From the NCBI RefSeq assembly GCF_011777495.1, contig NZ_JAATJS010000002.1:1-64000 (forward strand): 64,000 nucleotides of DNA, read 5' to 3'. This document shows, piece after piece, positions 19,556 through 28,778 of this stretch (positions are counted from its first letter, which is position 1; every line of letters starts with the position of its first letter). A program made the translations under genes and the position numbers. This DNA comes from Microvirga terricola. GTDB lineage: Bacteria; Pseudomonadota; Alphaproteobacteria; Rhizobiales; Beijerinckiaceae. Under the pieces are notes generated by a model, which was not told the DNA's origin, did not search any database, and worked only from the letters and a program-made list of their open reading frames with translations.

Positions 19556-21015
19556 CGCTGATCGGACTTGCCGGAATGCTTGGCGGACTCGGTCTTCTGA
19601 TCGCACTCGCCTTCCGCGGCTGGAGCGTGCTGCTGCTTGCGCCAATCGCGGCACTTGTTGCGGCCCTGTTCTCCCGCGAACCTCTTCTGGCGCACTGGAC
19701 CCAAACTTTCATGGGCAGTGCTGCAGAGTTTCTTGCGCGCTTCTTTCCCTTGTTTCTGCTTGGCGCGCTATTCGGCAAGTTGATGGAGGACAGCGGGTCG
19801 GTGACCGCCATCGCGACCTTCATGACGCAGCGGATGGGTCCACAGCGGGCGATGCTGGCAGTCGTGCTCGCTGGTGCGATGGTCACCTACGGGGGAGTTA
19901 GCCTCTTCGTCGCCTTTTTCGTTTTGGCGCCCATGGCGCAGGAACTGTTTTGCACCGCCAATATCCCCCGCCGGCTGATGCCGGCGGCGATCGTGCTCGG
20001 CACCTCGACCTTCACCATGTCGGCGCTGCCCGGCACGCCGTCAATCCAGAACGCGATTCCGATGCCGTTCTTCGGCACCACGCCATTCGCCGCACCGGGG
20101 CTCGGCATTCTGGCGGCGCTGATCATGCTTGGCTTCGGCCTGTGGTGGCTCGGTCGCGAGGAGAGAAGGGCAAAGAGGATCGGCGAAGGTTTTGGCGACG
20201 GTGCACCGATGCCGGCCGGTCGTCTCGCAACCGATGAAAAATTGCGGGAGCGGGCAACCGCTGCGCGTGAGTTTGATCCGGCGGAAATCGTGCATGGCAA
20301 GCAAACCGATAGACCACCGTCAATCACACTCGCTGTCCTGCCCCTTGTCGTGGTGGTCGCCGTCAATCTCGCGATGTCGCAGTTCATCCTGCCTGCACTC
20401 GACACGCACTATTTGGCGGACCCTCGTTTCGGCGGCGTCTCGCTTGCGGATCTCGGCGGCATCTGGGCGGTGATCACCGCACTCACTTGCGCTATCGTCA
20501 CGGTACTTGCGGTGAGCCATGGACGATTGCCGGCTCCCCGCGCGACCTTAGACGCCGGCGCCAATGCGGCAGTGCTACCGGCGATGAATGTTGCGAGCCT
20601 GGTCGGATTCGGCGCGGTCGTGGCCGCAATGCCTGCGTTCGCAGTGGTGCGCGATGCTGTTCTCGGTATCGGCGGCAGCCCCTTGGTGTCGCTGGCGGTC
20701 GCTACTAATTCACTTGCCGCTCTGACCGGATCGGCATCCGGCGGCCTGACGATTGCACTGGACGCGCTTGGCGCGACTTACTTGGAGCGAGCAACGTCGA
20801 TAGGGCTCGATCCAGCTCTCCTGCATCGCGTGGCGGTGATCGGATCGGGCACCCTTGATAGTCTGCCGCACAATGGCGCGGTGGTGACGCTGCTCGCGGT
20901 CTGCGGCTCGACGCATCGCGAGAGCTATCGCGACATTGTCATCGTCGGAATCGTTGGCCCCGTGATAGCGCTTGTTTTCCTGATCGTGATCGGCTCAATG
21001 GTCGGGCCCTTCTGA
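19552..21015 (+). CDS. GntP-family permease
   Basis: Inner-membrane transporter of 487 residues with about 12 hydrophobic segments. The start at 19552 overlaps the preceding stop; it begins MTLIGLAGMLGGLGLLIALA. GntP-family features: VTYGGVSLFVAFFVLAPMA, GTSTFTMSALPGTPSIQN and the C-terminal GTLDSLPHNGAVVTLL. The family moves gluconate or other small carboxylates; members with the latter motifs are often linked to short-chain acids. The position after hut and the patatin remnant does not define a substrate. Confidence 0.85.
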   Translation: MTLIGLAGMLGGLGLLIALAFRGWSVLLLAPIAALVAALFSREPLLAHWTQTFMGSAAEFLARFFPLFLLGALFGKLMEDSGSVTAIATFMTQRMGPQRAMLAVVLAGAMVTYGGVSLFVAFFVLAPMAQELFCTANIPRRLMPAAIVLGTSTFTMSALPGTPSIQNAIPMPFFGTTPFAAPGLGILAALIMLGFGLWWLGREERRAKRIGEGFGDGAPMPAGRLATDEKLRERATAAREFDPAEIVHGKQTDRPPSITLAVLPLVVVVAVNLAMSQFILPALDTHYLADPRFGGVSLADLGGIWAVITALTCAIVTVLAVSHGRLPAPRATLDAGANAAVLPAMNVASLVGFGAVVAAMPAFAVVRDAVLGIGGSPLVSLAVATNSLAALTGSASGGLTIALDALGATYLERATSIGLDPALLHRVAVIGSGTLDSLPHNGAVVTLLAVCGSTHRESYRDIVIVGIVGPVIALVFLIVIGSMVGPF

Positions 21016-21601
21016 GCCGGCTGGAATACGCACGCTCCAATACTGTGACTGGCCCGATACGGCCGCTTTCGCGCGGCCCAGCGGATCACATATCTCCATT
21101 AGATCGCTACCGATACCCCATTCTTGTTGTCCTTCAAAAAGAACAAAATGCCTCTTTGTGGGTAGGTCATTATGGGCGCTAAAGTCCTATTAAATTAGGG
21201 TAGGGGACCACTTTCTCTGTCATCGAGAGAAGGGCGGTTTTATTCCCTGAATGGGCGTTCTAAAAAAAGAACATTCTTGTTGACTCGGCCGAATTTCCGG
21301 GACACTCTGTAACAGCTCCCAGCCTGCTCGCGCAGATTGGGGACCGCGGTGATTTGAAGTGCACAGCTTGCGCCGCGTCATCAAACGCTAAAGCGTCACG
21401 GGGCGTGCCGAGCGCTTCGTGACTTGCAGTCAAGGATTGCTGGTCATGATCATCGCTCTGGCAAAGCCGGCTTCTCTCCGCCCGATGCCCCGAATGTGCA
21501 TTGGCCATGAGTGTTGTCCCTTCTGAGCGAAGAGATCCCTTCCCAGACAACACCTTCATTCGACGCCGCCTTTCCTCTGCCGGCGGCAGGAGAGTTTTGC
21601 C
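21016..21601. other. Intergenic region with a duplicated AT-rich element
   Basis: 586 bp with no supported gene. Two related AT-rich blocks occur: 21119-21149 (CATTCTTGTTG then CAAAAAGAACA) and 21257-21284 (GTTCTAAAAAAAGAAC, an inverted repeat, then ATTCTTGTTGAC). Shared words are ATTCTTGTTG and AAAAAGAACA, in swapped order. They may be operators for the peptide transporter operon; TTGACT at 21280-21285 is a possible -35 box without a convincing -10. A long open frame on the other strand here is antisense to the transporter gene and rejected. Confidence 0.4.
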
Positions 21602-21811
21602 ATGCCGACCGCTCACATCATCGAAATCGAGGAAATTGCCGCAGGCGTGATCGTCGCCACCGAAGGCGGCTTCCGGTTCTTCGCGGCTGAAGCGGCCTTC
21701 CGATCTCTGGATCGAGAAGTGTTCCCCAGCATCGCCCATGCCATTCGCGCTGTACACGACACGCTCCGCAAACAGCGTTCCTCCTTCAACTCCAAGAAAA
21801 GGTCTATTCTG
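21602..21811 (+). other. Short peptide-coding segment in frame with the following binding protein
   Basis: An ATG at 21602 has a strong GGCAGGAGAG ribosome site and opens 70 codons that run without a stop into the next gene. The residues (MPTAHIIEIEEIAAGVIVAT..., then GFRFFAAEAAFRSLD) look like a small soluble conserved protein of about 55-60 residues that I recall as common in Methylobacterium/Microvirga-type genomes. Normally it would be a free gene. Here no stop separates it from the signal peptide of the binding protein. It may be a separate gene that lost its stop, or the product may be made from two starts. Confidence 0.5.
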
Positions 21812-23497
21812 ATGTCTTCTCTTCAACGCTCCGGGAAATGGAGCTTGCGGACAGCGCTTGCCGTCGTGGCGACGCTGGGCTCGTTCGGAACCGCATGGGC
21901 CGCCAAGGATCAGCTGGTCATCGGCGCCACGCAATATCCCTCGAACCTCAATCCCAACCATGAGGCCATCACCTCGAAGGATTACGTGTTGGGCTTCGTC
22001 TTCCGCCAGGCGACGGCTTTCAACGGCGAGGGCAAGAACGTCTGCCTCCTCTGCTCCGAATTCCCGACGATCGAGAACGGCCTTGCCAAGATCGAGACTC
22101 GCGACGACGGCTCGAAGGGCATCGCCATCACGTTCAAGATCCATCCCAAGGCCACCTGGGGTGACAGCGTTCCGGTGACCGCGAAGGACGTGCTCTTCAC
22201 CTGGAATCTCGGACGCCAGAAGGAAGCGGGCTTCTTGAGCCTCGATGCCTATGACCGTTTCGAGAAAATCGAGGTGATCGACGACAAGACCGTCATTCTC
22301 CACACCAAGACGGTTCGCAGCGATTACAACGAACTCGGACGCTTCCGCATCCTGCCGGAGCATATCGAAGGCCCTATCGTTAAAAGCGTCGGCGTTGCCG
22401 AATATCCGAAAAATACGGCCTATAACCGCGCCTCGACGACGCCCGGCCTCTACAACGGCCCTTACCTGATCAAGGAGATTCAGTCGGGCTCCAACATCAT
22501 ACTCGAACCGAACCCGCATTGGTACGGCAAGGCGCCTTACTTCAAACGTATCGTCATTCGCACCATCGAGAACTCGGCGGCGCTTCAGGCCAACGTCCTG
22601 TCGGGCGATGTGGATTTCGCGGCAGGCGATGGCGTGGGCCTCACCACCGATCAGGTGCTGGAGCTCGAAAAGGCTCACAAGGCCAAGTTCGACTTCATCT
22701 ACAAGCCGAGCTACACCTACGAGCACATCGATCTGCAGAAGAACAATCCGATCCTGCAGGACAAGCGCGTCCGCCAGGCTCTGCTCTATGCGATCAATCG
22801 CAAGGCGCTGACGGATAAGCTCTTCGACAGCCGTGAGCCCGTGGCCGACACCTTCCTCGCGCCGATCAGCCCCTTCTACGACAACAGTGTCACCAAATTC
22901 GCCTACGATCCGAAGAAGGCGGCGGCGTTGTTGGAGGAGGCAGGATGGAAGGCGGGGCCCGACAAGATCAGGGTCAATGCGCAGGGCCAGCGTCTATCCC
23001 TCGATTTCAGCACGACGGCCGGCAACAAGGTGCGCGAACTCGTGCAGCAGGTTCTGCAGAGCCAGTGGCGCGAGGTTGGCGTCGAGGTCGTGATCAAGAA
23101 CGAGCCGGGACGCACGTTCTTCGGCGAGACGGCCCGCAAGCGCACCTATGGAGGCCTTGCCCTTTATGCCTGGACCAGCGATCCGGATGAGCCGCCGGTG
23201 CGCAACCTTCACACCTCGGCCATTCCTGTCGAGGGCAACAACTGGGCCGGCAATAACATCGCGGCTTTCTCCAATCCGCAGTTCGATGCGGCTTTGGACA
23301 AGCTCCTCGTCGAACTCGATCCTGCCGCTCGCAAGAAACTCTGGTCTGAGCTGCAAAAGATCTATGTGGAGGAGCTGCCGGTTCTCCCGCTCTTCTTCCG
23401 CGTCCAGCCCTTCGCCCTCCCGAAATGGCTGAAGGGTGTCGAGCCTACCGGCAGCGGTGTCAGCACGCACTGGGCTGAAACCTGGCATGCGATCTAA
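21812..23497 (+). CDS. Peptide/nickel-type ABC transporter, periplasmic binding protein
   Basis: Solute receptor of the SBP_bac_5 family, 561 residues from ATG 21812 (AAGAAAAGG upstream). A signal peptide is clear: LQRSGKWSLRTALAVVATLG, cleaved near GTAWAA. The mature protein begins KDQLVIGATQYPSNLNP and has the family segments VRQALLYAINRKALTDKLF and YDPKKAAALLEEAGW. It delivers oligopeptides or similar ligands to the permeases encoded downstream. The frame is open further upstream to 21602 (see separate entry). The stop overlaps the next gene by 11 bp. Confidence 0.92.
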   Translation: MSSLQRSGKWSLRTALAVVATLGSFGTAWAAKDQLVIGATQYPSNLNPNHEAITSKDYVLGFVFRQATAFNGEGKNVCLLCSEFPTIENGLAKIETRDDGSKGIAITFKIHPKATWGDSVPVTAKDVLFTWNLGRQKEAGFLSLDAYDRFEKIEVIDDKTVILHTKTVRSDYNELGRFRILPEHIEGPIVKSVGVAEYPKNTAYNRASTTPGLYNGPYLIKEIQSGSNIILEPNPHWYGKAPYFKRIVIRTIENSAALQANVLSGDVDFAAGDGVGLTTDQVLELEKAHKAKFDFIYKPSYTYEHIDLQKNNPILQDKRVRQALLYAINRKALTDKLFDSREPVADTFLAPISPFYDNSVTKFAYDPKKAAALLEEAGWKAGPDKIRVNAQGQRLSLDFSTTAGNKVRELVQQVLQSQWREVGVEVVIKNEPGRTFFGETARKRTYGGLALYAWTSDPDEPPVRNLHTSAIPVEGNNWAGNNIAAFSNPQFDAALDKLLVELDPAARKKLWSELQKIYVEELPVLPLFFRVQPFALPKWLKGVEPTGSGVSTHWAETWHAI

Positions 23498-24497
23498 CCG
23501 CCTTGAAAGCGAGCCTGGACCGTCCAGGCTCGCCTCTCCCCTCGCTCTCGAAGTCGACGGCTTGTCCGTCGATTTTTCGTCTCATGAAGGAAACAAGCGC
23601 GTCGTCGATGGCGTGAGCTACGCGATCGCGCGCGGGCAGACGCTCGGTGTCGTCGGCGAAAGCGGCTGCGGCAAATCCATGACGGCGCTGGCTCTTTTGG
23701 GACTAGTTCCAAAACAGGGGTGCGTCACGGGACGCATCAGCGTCAGCGGTCAAGGCCTGTCCGAAATTGCGATAGACGAATGGCCGGAGATTCGCGGCAA
23801 GCGCATCGCGATGGTGTTTCAGGAACCGATGACGGCGCTCAACCCCGCCATGCGGATTGGCGATCAGATCGCGGAGGTGCTGCACCTTCATGAGGGTCTA
23901 AGCTGGAAGGAGGCGCGTGAGCGCGCGGTCGAAGAATTACGCCTCGTCGGCATCCCATCTCCTGCCGAGCGCGCAAATGCCTATCCGCATCAACTCTCGG
24001 GCGGCATGCGCCAACGTGTCGTGATCGCCATGGCGCTTGCCTGCCGTCCCGACGTGCTGATCGCGGACGAGCCTACGACAGCGCTCGACGTGACGATCCA
24101 GGCGCAGATCCTCGAACTGATGCAGCGTTTGCAGGATGAGATCGGCATGGCGGTGCAATTCATCAGCCACAATCTCGCCGTGGTGTCGGAGATCGCGGAC
24201 GACGTGATCGTTATGTATGCGGGCCAGATCGTGGAGCGCGCGAGCGCCGATGAGCTCTTTTCCAACCCGCTTCATCCCTACACGCAGGGACTGATCGCCA
24301 CCCTGCCGAAGATTGAGAATCGTCAGGATGAACTGCCGGTCATTCCCGGCATGGTTCCGCGCCTTGATGGAACCCTCAAGGGATGCCGCTTTGCCGGGCG
24401 GTGCGTGAAGGCGGATTCGGAATGCCATGCCCTTATACCTGTCTTGCGCTCGATAAGCCCTGGGCACGATGTTGCCTGCCATAAGGTTCGTCCATGA
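23487..24497 (+). CDS. Peptide/nickel-type ABC transporter, ATP-binding protein (DppD/OppD-like)
   Basis: Cytoplasmic ATPase, 336 residues from ATG 23487. Walker A GESGCGKS, signature LSGGMRQR, Walker [12 protein letters not shown], switch His in ISHNLAVV. The C-terminal oligopeptide-transporter extension has cysteines in GCRFAGRC and C-H-ALIP, as in OppD, some members of which bind an iron-sulfur cluster. An earlier in-frame start inside the binding-protein gene is possible but less likely. It overlaps the previous gene by 11 bp and the next by 4. Confidence 0.9.
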   Translation: MRSNRLESEPGPSRLASPLALEVDGLSVDFSSHEGNKRVVDGVSYAIARGQTLGVVGESGCGKSMTALALLGLVPKQGCVTGRISVSGQGLSEIAIDEWPEIRGKRIAMVFQEPMTALNPAMRIGDQIAEVLHLHEGLSWKEARERAVEELRLVGIPSPAERANAYPHQLSGGMRQRVVIAMALACRPDVLIADEPTTALDVTIQAQILELMQRLQDEIGMAVQFISHNLAVVSEIADDVIVMYAGQIVERASADELFSNPLHPYTQGLIATLPKIENRQDELPVIPGMVPRLDGTLKGCRFAGRCVKADSECHALIPVLRSISPGHDVACHKVRP

Positions 24498-25477
24498 CCG
24501 CTCTTCTTTCAGTCAAGGAATTGACCATCAGTTTCCCGGTCGGCGGCGTGTCGCTTCTGCCGAGGCGCCGTCGCGTCATTCAGGCCGTCCAGGATGTGAG
24601 CTTCGATATCGCTCCCGGCGAGACCTTGGCTCTCGTGGGCGAGAGCGGCTGCGGCAAGACGACGGCAGGCCGCGCCACTGCCGGCCTTTACAAAGCACCG
24701 AAAGGCACGGTTTCGTTTCGAGGGCAAGACATCTTTAATCTGCCGCGAGCCAGCCGGAAGCCTGTGCGCCGCGCGATCCAGATGGTCTTTCAGGACCCAT
24801 TCTCCTCGCTCGATCCGCGCATGACCGTTTTCGAGATTTTGAGCGAGCCTTTGAAGATCAACCGTATGGGCAGCGCGCGCGAGATCCGCGAGCGCGTGCA
24901 GGATCTGATCGGGCAGGTCGGCTTGCCGGCGGATTCCCTCAATCGCTATCCGCACGAATTCTCGGGCGGCCAGCGCCAGCGCATCGCGATTGCACGGGCG
25001 CTCGCGCCTGAGCCGGAACTTATCGTCGCCGATGAGCCGTTATCCGCCCTCGATGTTTCGGTGCAGAGCCAAGTGCTCAACCTGCTTGGCGCTCTCAAGC
25101 GCGAGCGCGGACTCAGCTATCTCTTCATCAGCCATGATCTTGCTGCCGTTCATCACATCGCCGACCGCGTCGCGGTGATGTATCTCGGCCGTCTCGTGGA
25201 AATCGCCGGGCGCGATGCGCTGTTCGCCAATCCCCGACATCCCTATACGCAAGGACTTCTGGCAGCCGTGCCGCGCATCGGGCAGGGGCGCCGGAAAAGA
25301 ACCCTGATCGCAGGCGATCTTCCAAGCCCTCTCGCTGTGCCGTCAGGCTGCGCCTTCCATCCCCGTTGCCCGCTCGCGCAGGAAATCTGCCGCCGCGAAC
25401 GCCCGGAGCTCAAAACACATAGCGATGTGGCTCATCTCACGGCCTGCCATTTCGCGGAGCGCAAGGAGGCCGCATGA
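24494..25477 (+). CDS. Peptide/nickel-type ABC transporter, ATP-binding protein (DppF/OppF-like)
   Basis: Second ATPase, 327 residues. Starts in an ATGA overlap. Walker A GESGCGKTT, DPFSSLDPRMTV after the Q-loop (VFQDPFSSLDPR), signature FSGGQRQR, Walker B LIVADEPLSALD and ISHDLAAVHHI. The C-terminal region GCAFHPRCPLAQEICRRERP contains the cysteine motif of the OppF branch. Pairs with the upstream ATPase. Confidence 0.92.
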   Translation: MTALLSVKELTISFPVGGVSLLPRRRRVIQAVQDVSFDIAPGETLALVGESGCGKTTAGRATAGLYKAPKGTVSFRGQDIFNLPRASRKPVRRAIQMVFQDPFSSLDPRMTVFEILSEPLKINRMGSAREIRERVQDLIGQVGLPADSLNRYPHEFSGGQRQRIAIARALAPEPELIVADEPLSALDVSVQSQVLNLLGALKRERGLSYLFISHDLAAVHHIADRVAVMYLGRLVEIAGRDALFANPRHPYTQGLLAAVPRIGQGRRKRTLIAGDLPSPLAVPSGCAFHPRCPLAQEICRRERPELKTHSDVAHLTACHFAERKEAA

Positions 25478-26427
25478 TCGTCTTTCTCCTGCGTCGCCTT
25501 CTCGGCATGGCGGTCGTCCTACTCGTCATGTCTTTCGTGGTTTACGGCCTCATCGGTCTCATGCCGGGCGATCCCATCGATCTCATGGTCCTGTCGAATC
25601 CCGGCATGACGGCGGCCGATGCGGATCGGCTGCGTGCGCTGCATGGCCTCGACCAGCCGCTCATCGCCCGCTACTGGCGCTGGCTGATCGCCGCCTTGAA
25701 CGGTGATTTCGGCTTCTCCCGCGTCTATGCCCGGCCCGTTCTCGATATCGTCGGCCCGGCGCTTTGGCAGACGACGAAGCTCGTCGCGCTCACTCTCGCG
25801 ATCAGCAGCATTCTCGCCATCGCTCTCGGCATCCGCTCCGCCATTAGGCCGGGCGGCAAGTTCGATACGCTCATCAGCTTCGTGAGCTTCGCGGGCATCT
25901 CCATTCCGTCCTTCTGGCTCGCCCTGATTCTCATCCTGGCCTTCGCGGTTGGGCTCGGCTGGCTTCCGGCCAGCGGAATGGGGCGGCCCGGCGAGGGAGG
26001 GTTCTGGGACAGCGCGCGCTATCTCATTCTTCCTGTGGCGACCCTCGTCATTGCCAACCTGGGCGGCGTGACCCGCTATGCGCGCTCGTCGATGATCGAG
26101 ACTCTGCGCATGGATTTCATCCGCACCGCGCGAGCCAAGGGCGCGCGCGAGCCGCGCGTCGTTCTGCGCCATGCCTTTCCCAATGCCCTGACCTCGGTGA
26201 TCACGGTGATCGGCGTGAATTTCGGCACGTTGTTCTCTGGAGCGCTGATTACCGAGACCATGTTCGCGCAGCGCGGCCTCGGCAAGACGATCTACGATGC
26301 GATCCTGGGCAACGATTTCAATCTGGCGCTTGTCGCCCTGCTCTTTGCCACCTTCGCGACCCTGATCGGCAATCTTCTAGCCGATATCGCCTATGCCTGG
26401 CTCGATCCGAGGATTTCTGTGACATGA
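25474..26427 (+). CDS. Peptide/nickel-type ABC transporter, permease (DppB-like)
   Basis: 317 residues, six predicted membrane segments. It opens MIVFLLRRLLGMAVVLLVM, then GLMPGDPIDLM, the typical DppB start, and has the EAA-type loop FIRTARAKGAREPRVVLRHA followed by LITETMFAQRGLGKTIYDAI. Starts in an ATGA overlap with the ATPase gene. Confidence 0.93.
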   Translation: MIVFLLRRLLGMAVVLLVMSFVVYGLIGLMPGDPIDLMVLSNPGMTAADADRLRALHGLDQPLIARYWRWLIAALNGDFGFSRVYARPVLDIVGPALWQTTKLVALTLAISSILAIALGIRSAIRPGGKFDTLISFVSFAGISIPSFWLALILILAFAVGLGWLPASGMGRPGEGGFWDSARYLILPVATLVIANLGGVTRYARSSMIETLRMDFIRTARAKGAREPRVVLRHAFPNALTSVITVIGVNFGTLFSGALITETMFAQRGLGKTIYDAILGNDFNLALVALLFATFATLIGNLLADIAYAWLDPRISVT

Positions 26428-27338
26428 CCGCAAGCGCGATGACCTTGCATGCCTCGCCCTGGCAAAGGCGCTGGGCGCGGTTCCGGCGCAACAGGACGGC
26501 GCTTGCTGGCCTTTGCGTTCTTATCGGCCTGATCATGTTCTCCCTGGCCGCTTTCCCGCTCGAAGCCTTCTTAGGCATCGATGCCAACAATGCGGATCTG
26601 CTTTCCCGCTTCGATCCGCCTTCCGCTACGAACTGGCTGGGGCACGATGAGTTGGGGCGTGATGTCCTCATCCGGCTCATGTATGGCGGGCAGGTGTCGC
26701 TCGCCGTCGGCTTTGCCGCAACGTTTCTCGGCGCGGTGATCGGTATCTCAATCGGGCTTGCTGCCGGCTATTTTGGCGGACGCGTGGACGCGCTGCTGAT
26801 GCGTTTTACCGACGGTATCATCGCTCTTCCGCTCCTGCCGCTTCTCATCGTGCTGGCCGCGATCGATCTGACGAAGCTCGGCTTCTCGACCGATTTTGCG
26901 CGCTCGGGCGCGGCGAGCTTCTACCGGATCGTCCTGATCATTGCCCTGATCGACTGGACCCGGATCGCCCGCCTTGTGCGCGCCTCCACGCTCAGCATCC
27001 GCGAGCGAGAATTCGTGCTGGCCGCCCGCGTCTCAGGAGCGGGGACAATCCGCATCCTGCTGCGCAGCGTTCTACCCAACGTGATCGCGCCGATCATTGT
27101 CGCGTGCAGCCAGGTGCTGGGCAGCGTCATCCTCTTCGAGGCGGTTTTGAGCTTCTTAGGGTTCGGCATTGTCCCGCCGACGCCGAGCTGGGGCAACATG
27201 CTCAACAACGCACAGGAACTCGTGGCAACCGCCCCGCTGCTCGCGATCTATCCCGGACTTTTCATCTTCACTACTGTCATCGCCGTGAACTTCATCGGCG
27301 ATGGTCTTCAGGACGCTTTTGATCCGCGGGCAGAATAA
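26424..27338 (+). CDS. Peptide/nickel-type ABC transporter, permease (DppC-like)
   Basis: 304 residues, partner of the DppB-like permease, again in an ATGA overlap. An N-terminal helix (LAGLCVLIGLIMFSLAAF) is followed by the family motif TNWLGHDELGRDVLIRLMYG. The coupling loop is REFVLAARVSGAGTIRILLR, and the C-terminal FLGFGIVPPTPSWGNMLNNA is diagnostic of DppC. Last intact gene of the five-gene importer operon. Confidence 0.93.
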   Translation: MTASAMTLHASPWQRRWARFRRNRTALAGLCVLIGLIMFSLAAFPLEAFLGIDANNADLLSRFDPPSATNWLGHDELGRDVLIRLMYGGQVSLAVGFAATFLGAVIGISIGLAAGYFGGRVDALLMRFTDGIIALPLLPLLIVLAAIDLTKLGFSTDFARSGAASFYRIVLIIALIDWTRIARLVRASTLSIREREFVLAARVSGAGTIRILLRSVLPNVIAPIIVACSQVLGSVILFEAVLSFLGFGIVPPTPSWGNMLNNAQELVATAPLLAIYPGLFIFTTVIAVNFIGDGLQDAFDPRAE

Positions 27339-27340
27339 AA

Positions 27341-27501
27341 TGGCGGGCGAACTTCTTAAATACGCCCTTGATGATGTGCTCTATCCATCCATCGCGTCTT
27401 TCGACGACGGCTATCTGGAGGTCGGTGGGGGCACCGACACGCGGAACTGTTTCATCAGCGGAAGTGACAAGCTCGTTTCAAACGAGCTTGTCACTTGCTG
27501 A
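27341..27501 (+). pseudogene. Proline iminopeptidase, N-terminal stump
   Basis: Two bases after the permease stop, an ATG opens 53 codons. The first 30 or so, with VLYPSIASFDDGYLEVGGG, match the N-terminus of proline iminopeptidases (YPxIxxFDxGxLxVG followed by HRIYWE). The match ends at GGGTDT, where a short inverted repeat (27421-27438) begins, and the rest of the frame is formed by a palindrome. The alpha/beta-hydrolase core is gone. A peptidase behind a peptide importer would have made sense as a functional unit. Confidence 0.6.
27454..27501. repeat. Long near-perfect palindrome at the end of the peptide transporter operon
   Basis: Arms of 16 bp (27463-27478 and 27480-27495) pair perfectly around one base; outer 5-bp arms TCAGC (27454-27458) and GCTGA (27497-27501) extend it. 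A second small dyad, GTCGGTG/CACCGAC around GGGG, lies at 27421-27438. It may terminate transcription of the operon, or mark the break point of the truncated peptidase gene. No T-run follows. Confidence 0.7.
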
Positions 27502-27590
27502 CGGAAGTAGCCCGGGCCCTATGTTGAGAACACCGACGGATTCAGACAGCATCTAAGCAAGGGTATCCGAGTTTTTACGCGATGGGATCG

Positions 27591-28019
27591 TCAGTAGGTT
27601 GCGGCCGGGTTGACCTGCCAGATCTCGGTTACAAGCTTGCCGTCCCGATAGACGAGGACATAGCGGACCTTGATTTTATTAGTGCCGGCGAAGGTCACAT
27701 CGGCCGTCACGGTCGCGCCGGCAGGATTGGCAGCTTCGGAAGTGGCAGCGATAGTCGCATTCTGGCCGCCCTGCGCAGCGAAGAACTTGGACCAGACTCC
27801 ACTGATCGCCCCGGGCGCGGCGTAGTTGCCATTAAGAGGCCCGCCAACCCAATGCAGAGCGGCGCCCTCCGCATATGCCCCGGTGACGGTAGTCAGATCC
27901 CCCGCCGCAATGCTCTTGATGCGTGCTTTTGCAAGGTCTTCGGCCGGACCCGCCAGCGCGGGAGTGGCTACAAGGGCCGCAAGGACAAGCGGGGTGGCAA
28001 GATTGGTCTGTCGGCGCAT
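27591..28019 (-). CDS. Exported NTF2-like (SnoaL/DUF4440-type) protein
   Basis: 142 residues with a signal peptide (LATPLVLAALVATPALAG) and a single NTF2-like fold: AEDLAKARIKSIAAGDLTTV, a central GGPLNGNYAAPGAISGVW and a C-terminal strand pair KIKVRYVLVYRDGKLVTEIW. The ATG has AGGAGGT 8 nt upstream. No catalytic residues can be named. It diverges from an ECF sigma gene and has the same candidate promoter motif, suggesting that it is a target of that sigma factor. Confidence 0.8.
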   Translation of the reverse strand: MRRQTNLATPLVLAALVATPALAGPAEDLAKARIKSIAAGDLTTVTGAYAEGAALHWVGGPLNGNYAAPGAISGVWSKFFAAQGGQNATIAATSEAANPAGATVTADVTFAGTNKIKVRYVLVYRDGKLVTEIWQVNPAATY

Positions 28020-28052
28020 CTTCGGTTACCTCCTGGTTTGAAATGCACATGA

Positions 28053-28142
28053 CTAAGACGCGTCCGACGAGGAGTTATTCCGCTCGATCAAAAAAATAAA
28101 AAGATTGGTTCACGGAATAAGAAGGCCTACGAAGGGTCTATC
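28053..28142. promoter_or_regulatory. Two divergent promoters with one ECF-type motif (GGAATAA-N15-GTCT)
   Basis: On the minus strand GGAATAA (28081-28075) is followed after exactly 15 nt by GTCTTAG (28059-28053), about 34 nt before the NTF2-like gene. On the plus strand GGAATAA (28114-28120) is followed after exactly 15 nt by GTCTATC (28136-28142), about 105 nt before the sigma gene. An AT-rich tract lies between. The GGAA-type -35 box is usual for ECF sigma factors; that this sigma factor reads both is inferred. Confidence 0.65.
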
Positions 28143-28247
28143 TTTCCGACGCCGGATAGATCGGCAATCTTTGCTAAGGTCCCAGGAAGAGGTGCTCCGC
28201 CAACGGCGATAGGTGGTTCGCTCTTTTCTTCAATGCAAGGTAAGATA

Positions 28248-28778
28248 ATGACCGCCGATATGGTGCGCCAGCTCGAACCGCTTGTGCCGGCGTTACGACG
28301 CTATGCTCGCGCGTTGATGCGCGACCGCTCCGATGCGGACGATCTGGTGCAGGACTGCCTGGAACGTGCGATCGGTCGTTGGTATCAGAGACGCAATGAG
28401 GAAGATCCCCGTGCTTGGATGTTCACCATCCTGCACAATCTGGCCATGACACGGCTGCGGCGACAAGTTCAACGGCCCGCACATGTGTCGATCGAGGATG
28501 TCGATGAAGCAAGCCTCTCATGCACGGCCCCACAGGAAGACCGTTTACGCTATCGTGATTTGCTGTCCGCCTTGACAGAGTTGCCTGAGGAACAGCGCAC
28601 AGTCCTACTGCTCGTTACCGTCGAAGACCTTTCTTACGCAGATGCGGCGCAAGTGCTGGATATCCCGATCGGCACGATCATGTCGCGTCTGTCCCGCGCC
28701 CGCGAGCGCCTCACGCGTCTGATGTCAGCCGATCTTCGACCGGACGCCCCCCGCTTGCACCTCCGGAGCATTAAATGA
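28248..28778 (+). CDS. ECF RNA polymerase sigma factor
   Basis: 176 residues from ATG 28248 (AAGG upstream; another in-frame ATG at 28233 is possible). Region 2: YARALMRDRSDADDLVQDCLERAI, with DPRAWMFTILHNLAM in region 2.3-2.4. Region 4: LPEEQRTVLLLVTVEDLSYADAA then IPIGTIMSRLSRARERL. It has no C-terminal NTF2 domain. The stop overlaps the start of an anti-sigma gene (ATGA). The motif upstream suggests autoregulation. Confidence 0.93.
   Translation: MTADMVRQLEPLVPALRRYARALMRDRSDADDLVQDCLERAIGRWYQRRNEEDPRAWMFTILHNLAMTRLRRQVQRPAHVSIEDVDEASLSCTAPQEDRLRYRDLLSALTELPEEQRTVLLLVTVEDLSYADAAQVLDIPIGTIMSRLSRARERLTRLMSADLRPDAPRLHLRSIK

Noticed and set aside
21260-22726. 488-codon minus-strand frame
   Set aside because: It lies opposite the binding-protein gene and its leader; it is a shadow of GC-rich codon use.
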